A stretch of 64,000 nt of DNA, from positions 558,001-622,000 of the forward strand of contig JAEPOO010000001.1 of assembly GCA_017642855.1 (NCBI GenBank). Reading direction: 5' to 3'. The notes below the pieces were generated by a model, which was not told the DNA's origin, ran no database searches, and was given only the letters and a program-made list of their open reading frames with translations. Of the stretch, positions 8,815 to 17,924 are shown piece after piece; positions within the stretch are counted from its first letter, which is position 1, and each line of letters opens with the position of its first letter. The DNA is from Pseudomonadales bacterium (GTDB lineage: Bacteria > Pseudomonadota > Gammaproteobacteria > Pseudomonadales > Azotimanducaceae). The translations under genes were made by a program, and so were the position numbers.

Positions 8815-9665
8815 AGATCTCTGTCCACGAAACGCGTGGCAACATCAATATTCTTTTTGAGAATCCAGGGCATCTTGAGGCATCACCGATCTGGCAATTA
8901 GGTGGTCGGCGTATCCAGTTTGTCTGGATGCCACCCGGTGAGGCTCTGGCGCTGCCTGATGTTGCACGAAATCTGGTGAAAGTCATCGGCGGATTTCTCA
9001 TTGAGCCAGATCGGAGAGCCTTCTGCCGCCCAAAGGGCATGCAGAATGTCTTGTTCGAAGGCAAACGCGTCGTTGCCGGAAGCGAGGGCGCTTTTGTTGC
9101 GGTGATCAGTGAAAAAACCCTAACTGTCGTGCGTTCCATGACCGAGCTCCAGTTTTCCGGTCCTCTGGCTGAGGCATTGCAGTGGCGAACTTTCCATGAG
9201 CAGTTTGGTCACGTTACGGATGCCTTCGAAGGCGAGGATGCTTACATTGGACCGGGTTTTCACCTGCAGTCTGATACTGGTGAAGAAACCTGTTATCTGA
9301 ATATCTGGACGGCAGGTAAAGGTGTCGACCTGACGACTCACAATCACGCACATGATCCGTCCCCGGCGGCGCCGGCATTTGCGGAAACACACCTCGTCGT
9401 CAGTAATGGCACCGGCCAGGGCGGCATGTATGAGTGTGATGAACCCGGATCACAGAAAACAAGACAAGCATTGCCGTCAGGCTATGAGCATGGTCCCTAC
9501 TTCGATGTTGACGCCGAAGGATTGCCGGTCCTGCTGGGTAACGGTGCCGTGTCTTATCCATGGCACGGCTGGGAAGCGGGCACGGATGATGACTCTGAGC
9601 AGGCCTACGACCTGGTGTTCGCGTTTGAGACGCGACCGTCATTGGTCAGGGTTTTTAGCGCTTGA
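8811..9665 (+). CDS. cupin-like protein, unknown function
   Basis: TTG at 8811 overlaps the preceding TGA (TTGA) and gives a 284-residue protein starting (M)KISVHETRGN; an in-frame GTG at 8790 is the alternative. The C-terminal half has a cupin-type metal-binding look: TYLNIWT-like strand, then THNHAHDPSPAAPAFAETH and a later PWHGWEAG. The N-terminal half is all-beta and unassigned. I do not recognise a characterised family; a bicupin similar to sugar dehydratase/isomerase domains is one possibility. The tight coupling to the isomerase and TcuA suggests one catabolic pathway for an oxidised sugar or polyacid, which is inference. Confidence 0.6.
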   Translation: MKISVHETRGNINILFENPGHLEASPIWQLGGRRIQFVWMPPGEALALPDVARNLVKVIGGFLIEPDRRAFCRPKGMQNVLFEGKRVVAGSEGAFVAVISEKTLTVVRSMTELQFSGPLAEALQWRTFHEQFGHVTDAFEGEDAYIGPGFHLQSDTGEETCYLNIWTAGKGVDLTTHNHAHDPSPAAPAFAETHLVVSNGTGQGGMYECDEPGSQKTRQALPSGYEHGPYFDVDAEGLPVLLGNGAVSYPWHGWEAGTDDDSEQAYDLVFAFETRPSLVRVFSA

Positions 9666-11062
9666 AGGCTGAGTTCGATGTTATTGTCATTGGTGCGGGG
9701 CACGCGGGGCTGACTGCCGCGATCTGTGCAGCCGAAGAGGGCGCTTCAGTTTGCGTGCTGGAAGTCGCGCCTCGTAACTTGCGGGGTGGCAACAGCCGCC
9801 ACACCCGCAACCTGAGAGCCATGCACGAAGAACCCATGCATTCTCTCGATGGGCAATACGGATATGAGGAGTACTGGCAGGATCTGATTCGTGTCACGGG
9901 TGGGCAAACTGATGAGCCTCTCGCCCGATTAACCATTCAGCGATCCGAAGACAGTATTGATTGGTTGAAACAACACGGCGTGGCTTTTCAGCCACCCCTA
10001 AGCGGCACGCTGCATCTAGGCCGCACCAATGCTTTTTTTCTCGGTGGTGGCAAAGCACTGATGAATGCGCTTTTTCAGGCCGCTGAAGATCTTGGCATCC
10101 ACGTGATGTATGAAACAGAGGATGTCAGTCTGAAGTTTGAGGCTGGTCAGTTTCGATCGGCGTCGTTCACAAGGGCTGCGGTTTCACAACACAAAGAATC
10201 ATGCCAGGTTGAAGGGCGGGCGATTGTCGTCGCTGCTGGCGGTTTTGAAGCAAATCTCGAGTGGTTAGCAGAGGCCTGGGGTGATGCGGTGCTGAATTTT
10301 CTCGTGCGTGGGACGCCTTACAACCGTGGAGATATTCTTAAGCAGCTTCTTGATGCGGGCGCCGAGAAGGTTGGCGATGTGAGGCAATGTCATGCGGTGG
10401 CGATTGACGGCCGAGCGCCGAAATTTGATGGCGGGATTTGCAGTCGCATCGACTGTGTGCCCCTTGGCATCGTCGTTAATCAAGCGGGGGAGCGCTTCTA
10501 TGACGAGGGTGAAGATTTTTGGCCAAAGCGATATGCGATATGGGGCAGGTTAGTCGCGGAGCAAAATAATCAGGTGGCTTATACCATCATCGATGACAAA
10601 GCCCAGGGGTTGTTTATGCCGCCGGTATTCCCAGCTGTTCAATCTGACTCCATTGAAGGGCTGGCCCAGACATTAGGATTACCACCAAGCCAACTGTGCC
10701 AGACCGTAGAAGGATTCAACCAGGCCGTTGCGAGCGGCGAATTCAATCACCAGGATCTGGATGGCTGCCGCACGGAAGGTCTGGCGATCAACAAGTCTCA
10801 CTGGGCCAGAACCATCGATCAGCCTCCGTATCGAGCTTACCTGCTCCGGCCAGGCATCACCTTTACCTATCTGGGCGTTCGCGTCGATGAGAGAGCCATG
10901 GTCCAATTTGAGAACCACCATGACAGTAACGTCTTTGCCGCTGGTGAAATCATGGCCGGGAATGTACTCGGGGAGGGTTATCTCGCTGGTATCGGCATGA
11001 CCATCGGCAGTGTGTTTGGGCGTATTGCAGGTAAGGAGGCCGCGACACTTGCAGTTGGTTGA
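9662..11062 (+). CDS. tcuA: FAD-dependent dehydrogenase, tricarballylate dehydrogenase (TcuA) family
   Basis: A 466-residue flavoprotein of the fumarate reductase/succinate dehydrogenase group. The dinucleotide fold is VIVIGAGHAGLTAAICAAEEG (abbreviated GxGxxG), followed by the TcuA-typical GGNSRHTRNLR. The C-terminal FAD contacts are in FAAGEIMAGNVLGEGYL. In Salmonella TcuA oxidises tricarballylate to cis-aconitate and passes electrons to TcuB. The start is TTG at 9662, overlapping the previous TGA (TTGA). The tcuB frame begins before the stop, so the two are translationally coupled. The substrate could be a relative of tricarballylate, because the neighbouring isomerase and cupin are not part of the classic tcuRABC set. 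Confidence 0.82.
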   Translation: MKAEFDVIVIGAGHAGLTAAICAAEEGASVCVLEVAPRNLRGGNSRHTRNLRAMHEEPMHSLDGQYGYEEYWQDLIRVTGGQTDEPLARLTIQRSEDSIDWLKQHGVAFQPPLSGTLHLGRTNAFFLGGGKALMNALFQAAEDLGIHVMYETEDVSLKFEAGQFRSASFTRAAVSQHKESCQVEGRAIVVAAGGFEANLEWLAEAWGDAVLNFLVRGTPYNRGDILKQLLDAGAEKVGDVRQCHAVAIDGRAPKFDGGICSRIDCVPLGIVVNQAGERFYDEGEDFWPKRYAIWGRLVAEQNNQVAYTIIDDKAQGLFMPPVFPAVQSDSIEGLAQTLGLPPSQLCQTVEGFNQAVASGEFNHQDLDGCRTEGLAINKSHWARTIDQPPYRAYLLRPGITFTYLGVRVDERAMVQFENHHDSNVFAAGEIMAGNVLGEGYLAGIGMTIGSVFGRIAGKEAATLAVG

Positions 11063-12143
11063 GACAAGTCCTCAACACGAGGAAGGGGCAAGAATCATGA
11101 CCATCTGCAATGCCTGCCGGTATTGTGAGGGTCACTGTGCGGTTTTCCCGGCGATGGAAAAGCATCTCACCTTTGATGCCTCAACCATCGAATATCTGGC
11201 GAACCTCTGTCACCAGTGTGGCGCGTGCTTTCAGCACTGCCAGTATGCTGAGCCCCATGAGTTCGCTGTTAATGTGCCTGACACGTTTGCTGCCGTTAGA
11301 ACTTCCAGTTATGTCAATCACATCTGGCCGGGTATGGCGCGGCCACTCGTCAGGCATGGCCGAACCTTTAGTTTTGTTTCAGCACTCCTTGCGACAACAG
11401 CGTTTTCCATTGGTGTCTATCTTGAACACGGCGGCCAGGTGTTTAGCCGCTCGCACGATAGTTTTTACGAAGTGATTCCTCATGGTGTGATGGCAGGAAC
11501 CTTTAGCTTGCTCGGTGTTGCGGTGTTGCTGGTTTGGACTATGTCGCTTGTTCGGTTCTGGCGAATACTTGGTTTGCCATCAGCGTTTTTCATAGATCGG
11601 CAAACTTATGTCCGCGCGTTAAAGAGTATGTTGACCCTTGAGAATCTTGGCGGCGGTCATGGCAAGGGTTGTTATCAGCATGGCGAGCGAGCCAGTCAGA
11701 TCAAGCGTTGGTTTCATCACCTCACCATGTATGGCTTTCTCTTGTGCTTTGCTGCGACCAGTCTTGGCACGGTGTATCACTATGTCTTGCAGTTCCCAGC
11801 ACCCTACGACTGGTTAACCGGGCCCAAACTATTGGGAACCCTTGGTGGCGTCTCGCTTTTGTTCGGTTCGGCCGGGCTCTATTGGAGCCGAAGACAAACG
11901 ACTCCTGAGATCGATACGGAAGATCATGGCATGGGTGTCAGCCTGATTGTCCTGTTGTTTGCGACAAGTCTCTCGGGCCTGGCTTTACCGCTGCTAAAAG
12001 ATTCAAGTTGGTTGGTGGTGGCACTCTGTTTACACCTGGGTATTGTCGTCGCGATGTTTACCTGCTTCGCGTGGGGCAAGTTTATGCATGGTATGTATCG
12101 TGCAGTCGCGCTTATCAAGAGCGAGCACGACGAACTGCCTTAG
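11055..12143 (+). CDS. tcuB: tricarballylate utilisation protein TcuB (Fe-S, membrane)
   Basis: A 362-residue protein if TTG 11055 is the start; this overlaps tcuA by eight bases and keeps the EEGARIM segment typical before the cluster region. ATG 11097 with a good GGAAGGGG site is the alternative (348 residues). Two ferredoxin-like clusters follow: CNACRYCEGHC and CHQCGACFQHC. After residue ~95 there are about six membrane segments with paired histidines, as in CobZ/TcuB, which pass electrons from TcuA to the quinone pool. The stop shares TTAG with the convergent TRIC-type gene. Confidence 0.85.
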   Translation: MVETSPQHEEGARIMTICNACRYCEGHCAVFPAMEKHLTFDASTIEYLANLCHQCGACFQHCQYAEPHEFAVNVPDTFAAVRTSSYVNHIWPGMARPLVRHGRTFSFVSALLATTAFSIGVYLEHGGQVFSRSHDSFYEVIPHGVMAGTFSLLGVAVLLVWTMSLVRFWRILGLPSAFFIDRQTYVRALKSMLTLENLGGGHGKGCYQHGERASQIKRWFHHLTMYGFLLCFAATSLGTVYHYVLQFPAPYDWLTGPKLLGTLGGVSLLFGSAGLYWSRRQTTPEIDTEDHGMGVSLIVLLFATSLSGLALPLLKDSSWLVVALCLHLGIVVAMFTCFAWGKFMHGMYRAVALIKSEHDELP

Positions 12144-12736
12144 CGATGTTTGACCGTTGGTAGTGACAATCCGAGCGTGATGCCCAGAGCGCGCACGACA
12201 AACGCGACTGCGACGGCGAGTACAAGACACAGCTGGTCGGATAGAGGCACCACAACATATGTCAGTGAACCCATAAATGCTGCGGTTGCATACACTTCTT
12301 TGTGTAAGACCAGCGGGGATTCATTCGCAATGACGTCTCGGACGATACCGCCGGCGACTGCTGTGATAACACCCATGACAACAGCCACCACCGGACCCTG
12401 GCCAAGTTCCAGTGCCTTCGCGCAGCCAATGGCACAGAACACCGAAAGCCCAAGGGCATCAAGCCACAACAGCACCTCAGAAAGTCGTTGAATCAGGTGA
12501 TGAGCGACAAAAGTGATCAGTGCGGCTGCCAGCGTGACGAACAGGTAGGTGGTGTCGGTAATCCAGAAAACTGGCTCATCGAGCATGATGTCGCGCAATG
12601 TGCCGCCGCCGACAGCAGGCATCAGAGCCAATACAACGAACCCAAAAAAGTCCATTTCCTTGCGCACAGCCACAAGGGCGCCAGTAATCGCGAATACGAA
12701 CACGCCTGCATGATCAAGGAGCTCGATAAGGGTCAT
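12140..12736 (-). CDS. TRIC/UPF0126 (YicG-like) membrane channel protein
   Basis: ATG at 12736 overlaps the stop of the upstream kinase gene as ATGA and gives a 198-residue protein; nine earlier residues of the open frame are excluded. It contains the duplicated three-helix repeat of the bacterial TRIC-type (UPF0126) family, with glycine-rich motifs GGGTLRDIMLDEPVFW in the first repeat and AGGIVRDVIANESPLVL in the second. Relatives form trimeric cation channels in the inner membrane. The convergent stop shares TTAG with tcuB. Confidence 0.88.
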   Translation of the reverse strand: MTLIELLDHAGVFVFAITGALVAVRKEMDFFGFVVLALMPAVGGGTLRDIMLDEPVFWITDTTYLFVTLAAALITFVAHHLIQRLSEVLLWLDALGLSVFCAIGCAKALELGQGPVVAVVMGVITAVAGGIVRDVIANESPLVLHKEVYATAAFMGSLTYVVVPLSDQLCLVLAVAVAFVVRALGITLGLSLPTVKHR

Positions 12737-13251
12737 GACAGCGCCCGTTGTATGGCAGCGCAAACTTCGGAGCTTCTAATTTCACCGTCGACAGTGATCC
12801 CGGCGTACTTTTGATACAGGGCTCTTCGCTCCAGAAACATTTGTTCAAGACGCATCTCTTTTGGTTTGGCAATGCCTCGCCCGGAAAAGTCCCCGAGCCG
12901 ATCGACCATGGTTTCCAGTGATATGTCGAGGAAGACGATTTCAGAAGTTTTACCGAGATGCGACATGGCTCTTTCTCCGTAGACGGCGCTGCCGCCGGTG
13001 GCGATGACTGTCCTGTCAGTCTTTACCGTGAGAATCACCTCTTCTTCTTTTTGTCGAAGTGCATCGACACCGTGCGTCTCCAGATAATTCTGAAGAGATG
13101 TGCCGGTATTCGATTGAATCATCAAGTCAGTGTCGATGAAATCAAAAGTCAGCGTCTTCGCCAGCAGCACACCGATAGTGGACTTGCCACTACCGGGCAT
13201 CCCAATCAGGGAAACCGATGTTTCCCTAGTGTGCAGTCCAGCCACCGTCAA
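12733..13251 (-). CDS. shikimate kinase-like P-loop kinase
   Basis: A 172-residue P-loop kinase. Walker A is GMPGSGKST (17-25), the substrate-binding Asp pair is FIDTD, an Arg sits in GVDALRQKE, the glycine pair is ATGGSAVY, and the lid Arg is in GDFSGRGIAKP. This is the shikimate kinase layout, which would phosphorylate shikimate in aromatic amino acid synthesis. It is not beside aroB as AroK usually is, and the lid is unusual, so it could be a second or repurposed kinase. The start is uncertain: TTG 13251 or GTG 13245, both inside the SDR reading frame (26-base overlap). It ends in ATGA with the TRIC-type gene. Confidence 0.72.
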   Translation of the reverse strand: MTVAGLHTRETSVSLIGMPGSGKSTIGVLLAKTLTFDFIDTDLMIQSNTGTSLQNYLETHGVDALRQKEEEVILTVKTDRTVIATGGSAVYGERAMSHLGKTSEIVFLDISLETMVDRLGDFSGRGIAKPKEMRLEQMFLERRALYQKYAGITVDGEIRSSEVCAAIQRALS

Positions 13252-13969
13252 CCAGGAGTGAATGACCGGTGGTCATTGCTGAAAGCGAAGAAGCAAGAAA
13301 CATGACGGCGTTCACGACGTCTTCCGTCTGTGCGATGTGCCCCATGGGAATCATATCCAGAACGTATTGTTTGAACTCCGGATCTTCAAAATAGGGGCGG
13401 GTCATGGGCGTTTCTACGAACGTGGGTGCAACTGAGTTAACGCGAATGCCGATGGGACCCAGTTCGATGGCCATGGCTTTGGTGAGACCTTCGATGGCGT
13501 GTTTTGTCATGCAGTACACGGTTCGGTTCTTTGCGCCGACGTGACCCATCTGGGAGCTCATATGGATGATGCTACCGCTACCGTGCTGTTTCATGACAGA
13601 TGCTGCAGCCTGCGCCGCGAGAAAAGCAGTCCGAACGTTCAACTTCAGGAGTCGATCCAGTGTTTCTGGCGCGACAGTGTCAAAAGGTTCCGGTTGATTG
13701 GTGCCAGCGTTGTTAACCAGCACATCCAGCCTGGGAAGCCCTCGGATGCGATCAAAGAACGCATCATCGGTAACGTCGATGCACCAGGTTTTGATCACGC
13801 CACTGGTGGATGCTGCCAGCGCGTCCAGATCGCTGGCGGTTCTGGCTACTGCAATGACCTCGGCGCCGCTTTCTGCCAGTTTTCGCGCGCAACCAGCGCC
13901 GAGACCCTTCCCGGCACCGGTGACCAGTGCGATGGCGCCTGTCATATCTATCGTATTCATTGAAGCCAT
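13226..13969 (-). CDS. SDR family oxidoreductase
   Basis: A 247-residue classical short-chain dehydrogenase. The NAD(P) motif TGAGKGLG is at 17-24, NNAG at 86-89, the catalytic Ser near 138, Tyr152 and Lys156 in YCMTK, and the C-terminal LLVDGGWTAH. It likely acts on an alcohol or ketone; the fold is close to gluconate 5-dehydrogenase and 3-oxoacyl-ACP reductase-type enzymes, but the substrate is unknown. A second Met (13960) could be the start. It leads a three-gene minus-strand operon with the kinase-like and TRIC-type genes, which overlap one another. Confidence 0.85.
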   Translation of the reverse strand: MASMNTIDMTGAIALVTGAGKGLGAGCARKLAESGAEVIAVARTASDLDALAASTSGVIKTWCIDVTDDAFFDRIRGLPRLDVLVNNAGTNQPEPFDTVAPETLDRLLKLNVRTAFLAAQAAASVMKQHGSGSIIHMSSQMGHVGAKNRTVYCMTKHAIEGLTKAMAIELGPIGIRVNSVAPTFVETPMTRPYFEDPEFKQYVLDMIPMGHIAQTEDVVNAVMFLASSLSAMTTGHSLLVDGGWTAH

Positions 13970-14118
13970 TGATAGCTAAAAGGTGGAGCATAGTGGCAAA
14001 CACCGAGGAATCCCATATCTTTGTCTTCTGATCTTGTCGCCGAAGAACGACGCAGAAAGCTAACCGCATGACTAAGGCGGAACACACAAATGCTTAGAGA
14101 TACAGCGCGTGATGCTGA

Positions 14119-14348
14119 GGTGGCCGCCAGCTAGTGGACGATGTGATTCAGACAATTCGCGAATCTGGTCTCGCTCGATACCCCCAGCCAGCGGGCCAGC
14201 ATGGAGGGGCAAATTCGCGGTGATTGTCGGTGATGACTTTGGTCATGGCATCACCAGGATGGACATGGGCTGGAGTCAGGCGGAACATCCGACGGTTGAA
14301 ACTTTTAAAGACGAAGCGTCGGCGATGGCGTGGAGGTGTGGCGAGTAA
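14119..14348 (+). pseudogene. frameshifted remnant of a STAS-like gene
   Basis: Two plus-strand reading frames join near 14200 into one recognisable pattern. The first (frame of 14134) reads VDDVIQTIRESGLARYP. The second (frame of 14211) reads GKFAVIVGDDFGHGITRM and then VETFKDEASAMAW before TAA at 14346-14348. The order helix, strand GKxAxxV, helix, strand plus DEAxxW is the C-terminal half of the STAS-like proteins at 2154-2600 and 56698-57090. The N-terminal half is missing and the frame slips by one base, so this is most likely a decayed third copy. The assignment rests on pattern only. Confidence 0.4.
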
Positions 14349-14368
14349 TTGTTTGTGGCGCAAAGGAG

Positions 14369-14444
14369 TGGAGCGGGTAACCGGGTTCGAACCGGTGGCC
14401 TCGACCTTGGCAAGGTCGCGCTCTACCAACTGAGCTATACCCGC
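14369..14444 (-). tRNA. tRNA-Gly(GCC)
   Basis: The minus strand folds as a tRNA: acceptor GCGGGTA, D-loop AGCTCAGTTGGTAGAGC, anticodon loop CTTGCCAAG with anticodon GCC, T-loop GGTTCGAACC, and 3' acceptor followed by encoded TCCA (CCA at 14369-14371). It is 76 nt, close to E. coli tRNA-Gly(GCC). It lies 42 bases downstream of tRNA-Glu and is probably cut from the same transcript. Confidence 0.97.
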
Positions 14445-14486
14445 GCTAATGGATGCGTAGAGCGCCATTCTAGCATTTTCCCATTG

Positions 14487-14562
<76 letters not shown>

Positions 14563-14581
14563 ACTGCAATGGAAGCGGCGC

Positions 14582-14610
14582 ATTCTAGGGGGCTACAGCG
14601 ATTTCGTCAA
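14582..14610 (-). promoter_or_regulatory. sigma-70 promoter of the tRNA-Glu/Gly unit
   Basis: On the minus strand a -35 box TTGACG (14605-14610) is followed by a 17-base spacer and a -10 box TAGAAT (14582-14587). Transcription would start around 14575, about a dozen bases before tRNA-Glu. The GC-rich stretch just after the -10 (GCGCCGC) resembles the discriminator of stringently controlled stable-RNA promoters. Confidence 0.75.
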
Positions 14611-14634
14611 GCTTAACCGAAGCTTTATCAATGA

Positions 14635-14781
14635 TTATTCAGGATACAGGCGACGACAGGTTTCCAGCCAGTCAGGTCGGGTGATCTCATCGCAGACACC
14701 CTCTAGCGGTGGGGGCTCCGCTGAGAGTTTCCCGTCCATTTCAATGGCTGTTCCGATGCGGGGGTGCTGACACCATCTCAT
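14635..14781 (-). CDS. unrecognised short ORF or gene remnant (48 aa)
   Basis: An open frame on the minus strand ends at TAA 14635. From ATG 14781 it gives 48 residues, and the frame stays open upstream to 14842 without a start codon (IIIDILPTIARYPPD before the Met). The sequence looks protein-like: HPRIGTAIEMDGK, EPPPLEGVCDEITRPDW, CRRLYPE at the end. No family is recognised. It sits just upstream of the tRNA promoter in a block of remnants, so it may be the 3' end of a lost gene. No ribosome site was seen. Confidence 0.3.
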   Translation of the reverse strand: MRWCQHPRIGTAIEMDGKLSAEPPPLEGVCDEITRPDWLETCRRLYPE

Positions 14782-14963
14782 ATCTGGCGGGTATCTGGCT
14801 ATCGTTGGCAGTATGTCAATAATGATTCTGCGCCCGCAAACTCAGGATACAGGGGCGCCTGCGGCGGCTCCAGGATGACAGTCTGCGGCTCATCGCTTTC
14901 ATCAACAACTCAAATCTAACTTCGATAGGTTTGTTGAGTCATACTTCCAAGTGCGACTGTTGA

Positions 14964-15080
14964 TTATGCGCATGACGCGCGTTTGCGTAACTGCCTAGCA
15001 CCCAATCGTTTTTTCTCGGAAAGCGCGGCTTCACTGAAGATGCCCCACAACACCATGGCACTCATCATGCCGTATCTCAC
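14964..15080 (-). CDS. possible small protein coupled to the exonuclease gene (38 aa)
   Basis: GTG at 15080 overlaps the TGA stop of the exonuclease remnant as GTGA, the same coupling geometry used by true gene pairs in this window. The 38-residue frame begins RYGMMSAMVLWGIFSEAAL and ends in a basic tail (KRLGARQLRKRAS). A short hydrophobic stretch followed by basic residues could be a small membrane-associated peptide or a remnant. Nothing is recognised. The rest of 14782-14963 holds no convincing gene. Confidence 0.25.
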   Translation of the reverse strand: MRYGMMSAMVLWGIFSEAALSEKKRLGARQLRKRASCA

Positions 15081-15759
15081 TGCGGTTGCATGTTGATCAG
15101 TGCCCGATAGATTGCCACGTTCGACTCGGCGCCTGTGATGCCGTTATGCCGCATGGGATCCGTGGTTTCGGGTTCCAGCCCCAGCTTTCTGGCTAAAGAT
15201 GCACCGGCGAGGTCTTGGAAGCCAAGGCTCCAGGCCATGGACGGCAGGTCTAAAACGAAGTAGTGATAAAGTTCCCGCCATGACCTGTCCTGGGTTCTAA
15301 ACAAATCGTCGACAAAAGAAATATCAAACCAGGCGTTAAAACCGGTAAAGAGCAGCTGTTTGCTGCCCCTTGCATTCATGTGGAAGTCGATTAACGTCTT
15401 GACCGCAGCTTCGGTGGTGACATAACCCAGATCTTCCCACCTCTCGCTTAAAAAACGTTAACTGCTGCAGCGCCAGGCTGGGTTCTTTCAGGATGCTCCG
15501 GCATGATTCTTAAGAACAAACGATCCTGCTCGTCGCCGGACAGGTCAGTCACGATGACACCAATGTCGATCATTTCGTGGTAACCAGGAATCAAACCGGT
15601 GGTTTCAACGTCAACGTGAGCCATGAGCCAGTCTTCCGGCGACTCGGCAGGCGTTTTGACAACAAAGGCGATCTCATCCAGCGCGCTGACCCATGGAGGG
15701 GCCTCGTCGGCGGCAGCTGGAAAACTCACCAGCCAGAGCAGCAGAAGGACCGTGAGCAT
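15077..15759 (-). pseudogene. exported DnaQ-like 3'-5' exonuclease, frameshifted
   Basis: The gene is open in two frames. The first part (15759 to 15448) has a signal peptide (MLTVLLLLWLVSFPAAADE) and the ExoI motif HVDVETTG with Asp50 and Glu52. It stops at TAA right after a run of six T. In the next frame the protein continues SERWEDLGYVTTEAA, FTGFNAWFDISFVDDLF (ExoII-like) and ends with the ExoIII-like HNGITGAESNVAIYRALI. One extra T (seven instead of six) would restore a protein of about 227 residues reading VNVFLSERWEDL. This may be a real frameshift, a homopolymer sequencing error or slippage. It follows the ADH gene by three bases. An exported DEDD-type nuclease is unusual. Confidence 0.7.
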
Positions 15760-15762
15760 GGT

Positions 15763-16983
<1,221 letters not shown>

Positions 16984-16985
16984 CT

Positions 16986-17924
16986 ATGAGGCTCTTGGCT
17001 CTCCTGTTTGTAGTGACTCTCAGCGCCTGTAGTGAGACCGTGCGCTTAGGGGAATGGATGTCTGCGGGGCCCCAACGAGAGTCTCAGGAAGCACTCGAAC
17101 CTTTTATGACGATCGGCGACATCGAACCCGATAGTCCGACAGACCGAATGCTTAAGCTACGTCCCATCGCAGACCACATTGCAGAGTCTATGGGATGGGA
17201 GCCAGGTCGGGTTCAGGTTCGTATTGCTCGTTCTGTCCCCGAAATTACGGCCATGATGAGTGACGGTTTGATCGATATTTATATCGATAGTATCTATCCG
17301 GTCCTTCTTGTTGGATTGGGCAGTGGCTCGAAGGTGCTGCTGGAGTCTCCGGTAGATGGCAGCCGATCTTATAACAGTGTCATCATTGCGAGTATCGACG
17401 GTGACGTGAGAGAAGTTAGTGATCTGGTCGGCAAGATTGTCGGTCTGCAGGAGTTTTACTCCACGTCAGGCTACCTGTTGCCAGCTGCAGAACTGATTGG
17501 CGAGGGGTATCAGCTCGAGTACACCGCGGGCCGAACAGCGCCTGCGAGCGATAGGATTGGTTTTTTCTTCTCCGGTGACGAAGAGAACAGTCTATCCATG
17601 CTTCAGCAGGGCGTGATTGATGCGGGTGCTATGTCAGGCCTTGACTGGTCTCGTCTCCCGGAAGAGATCAGAAACGAGTTTATCGTGATCGCAACGACCG
17701 ATTCAGTGCCCAGAAAAATGCTTTCTGTCCGCAAGGGTTTTGATGCTGAATTGATCGAGCCCTTGTCGCAAGCGTTGTTCAATATCACGGATGAGCAGCG
17801 TAGCCAGATGTTTGCGGACACAGGCTGGAGTTGGGCATTTGTGCCGCTTGATGAACAGAGCCGGTCAGGCATCGAGCGAACTCGCCGAATGATCTCGATG
17901 ACCAATGAGATCATCGTTCAATGA
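16986..17924 (+). CDS. PhnD/phosphate-phosphonate-type binding lipoprotein
   Basis: ATG 16986 gives 312 residues with a lipoprotein signal (MRLLALLFVVTLSAC, lipobox LSAC). The mature part is a periplasmic-binding type II fold of the PhnD/TonB-box phosphonate group: TIGDIEPDSPTDRMLKLRP, then DGLIDIYIDSIYPVLL, LLESPVDGSRSYNSVIIA, VGKIVGLQEFYSTSGYLLPA, and QQGVIDAGAMSGLDW. Such proteins bind phosphonates, phosphite or related oxyanions. No ABC permease or ATPase is nearby. The stop overlaps the start of a hybrid histidine kinase (ATGA), so it likely acts as the ligand-binding subunit of a sensor, not of a transporter. Confidence 0.85.
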   Translation: MRLLALLFVVTLSACSETVRLGEWMSAGPQRESQEALEPFMTIGDIEPDSPTDRMLKLRPIADHIAESMGWEPGRVQVRIARSVPEITAMMSDGLIDIYIDSIYPVLLVGLGSGSKVLLESPVDGSRSYNSVIIASIDGDVREVSDLVGKIVGLQEFYSTSGYLLPAAELIGEGYQLEYTAGRTAPASDRIGFFFSGDEENSLSMLQQGVIDAGAMSGLDWSRLPEEIRNEFIVIATTDSVPRKMLSVRKGFDAELIEPLSQALFNITDEQRSQMFADTGWSWAFVPLDEQSRSGIERTRRMISMTNEIIVQ

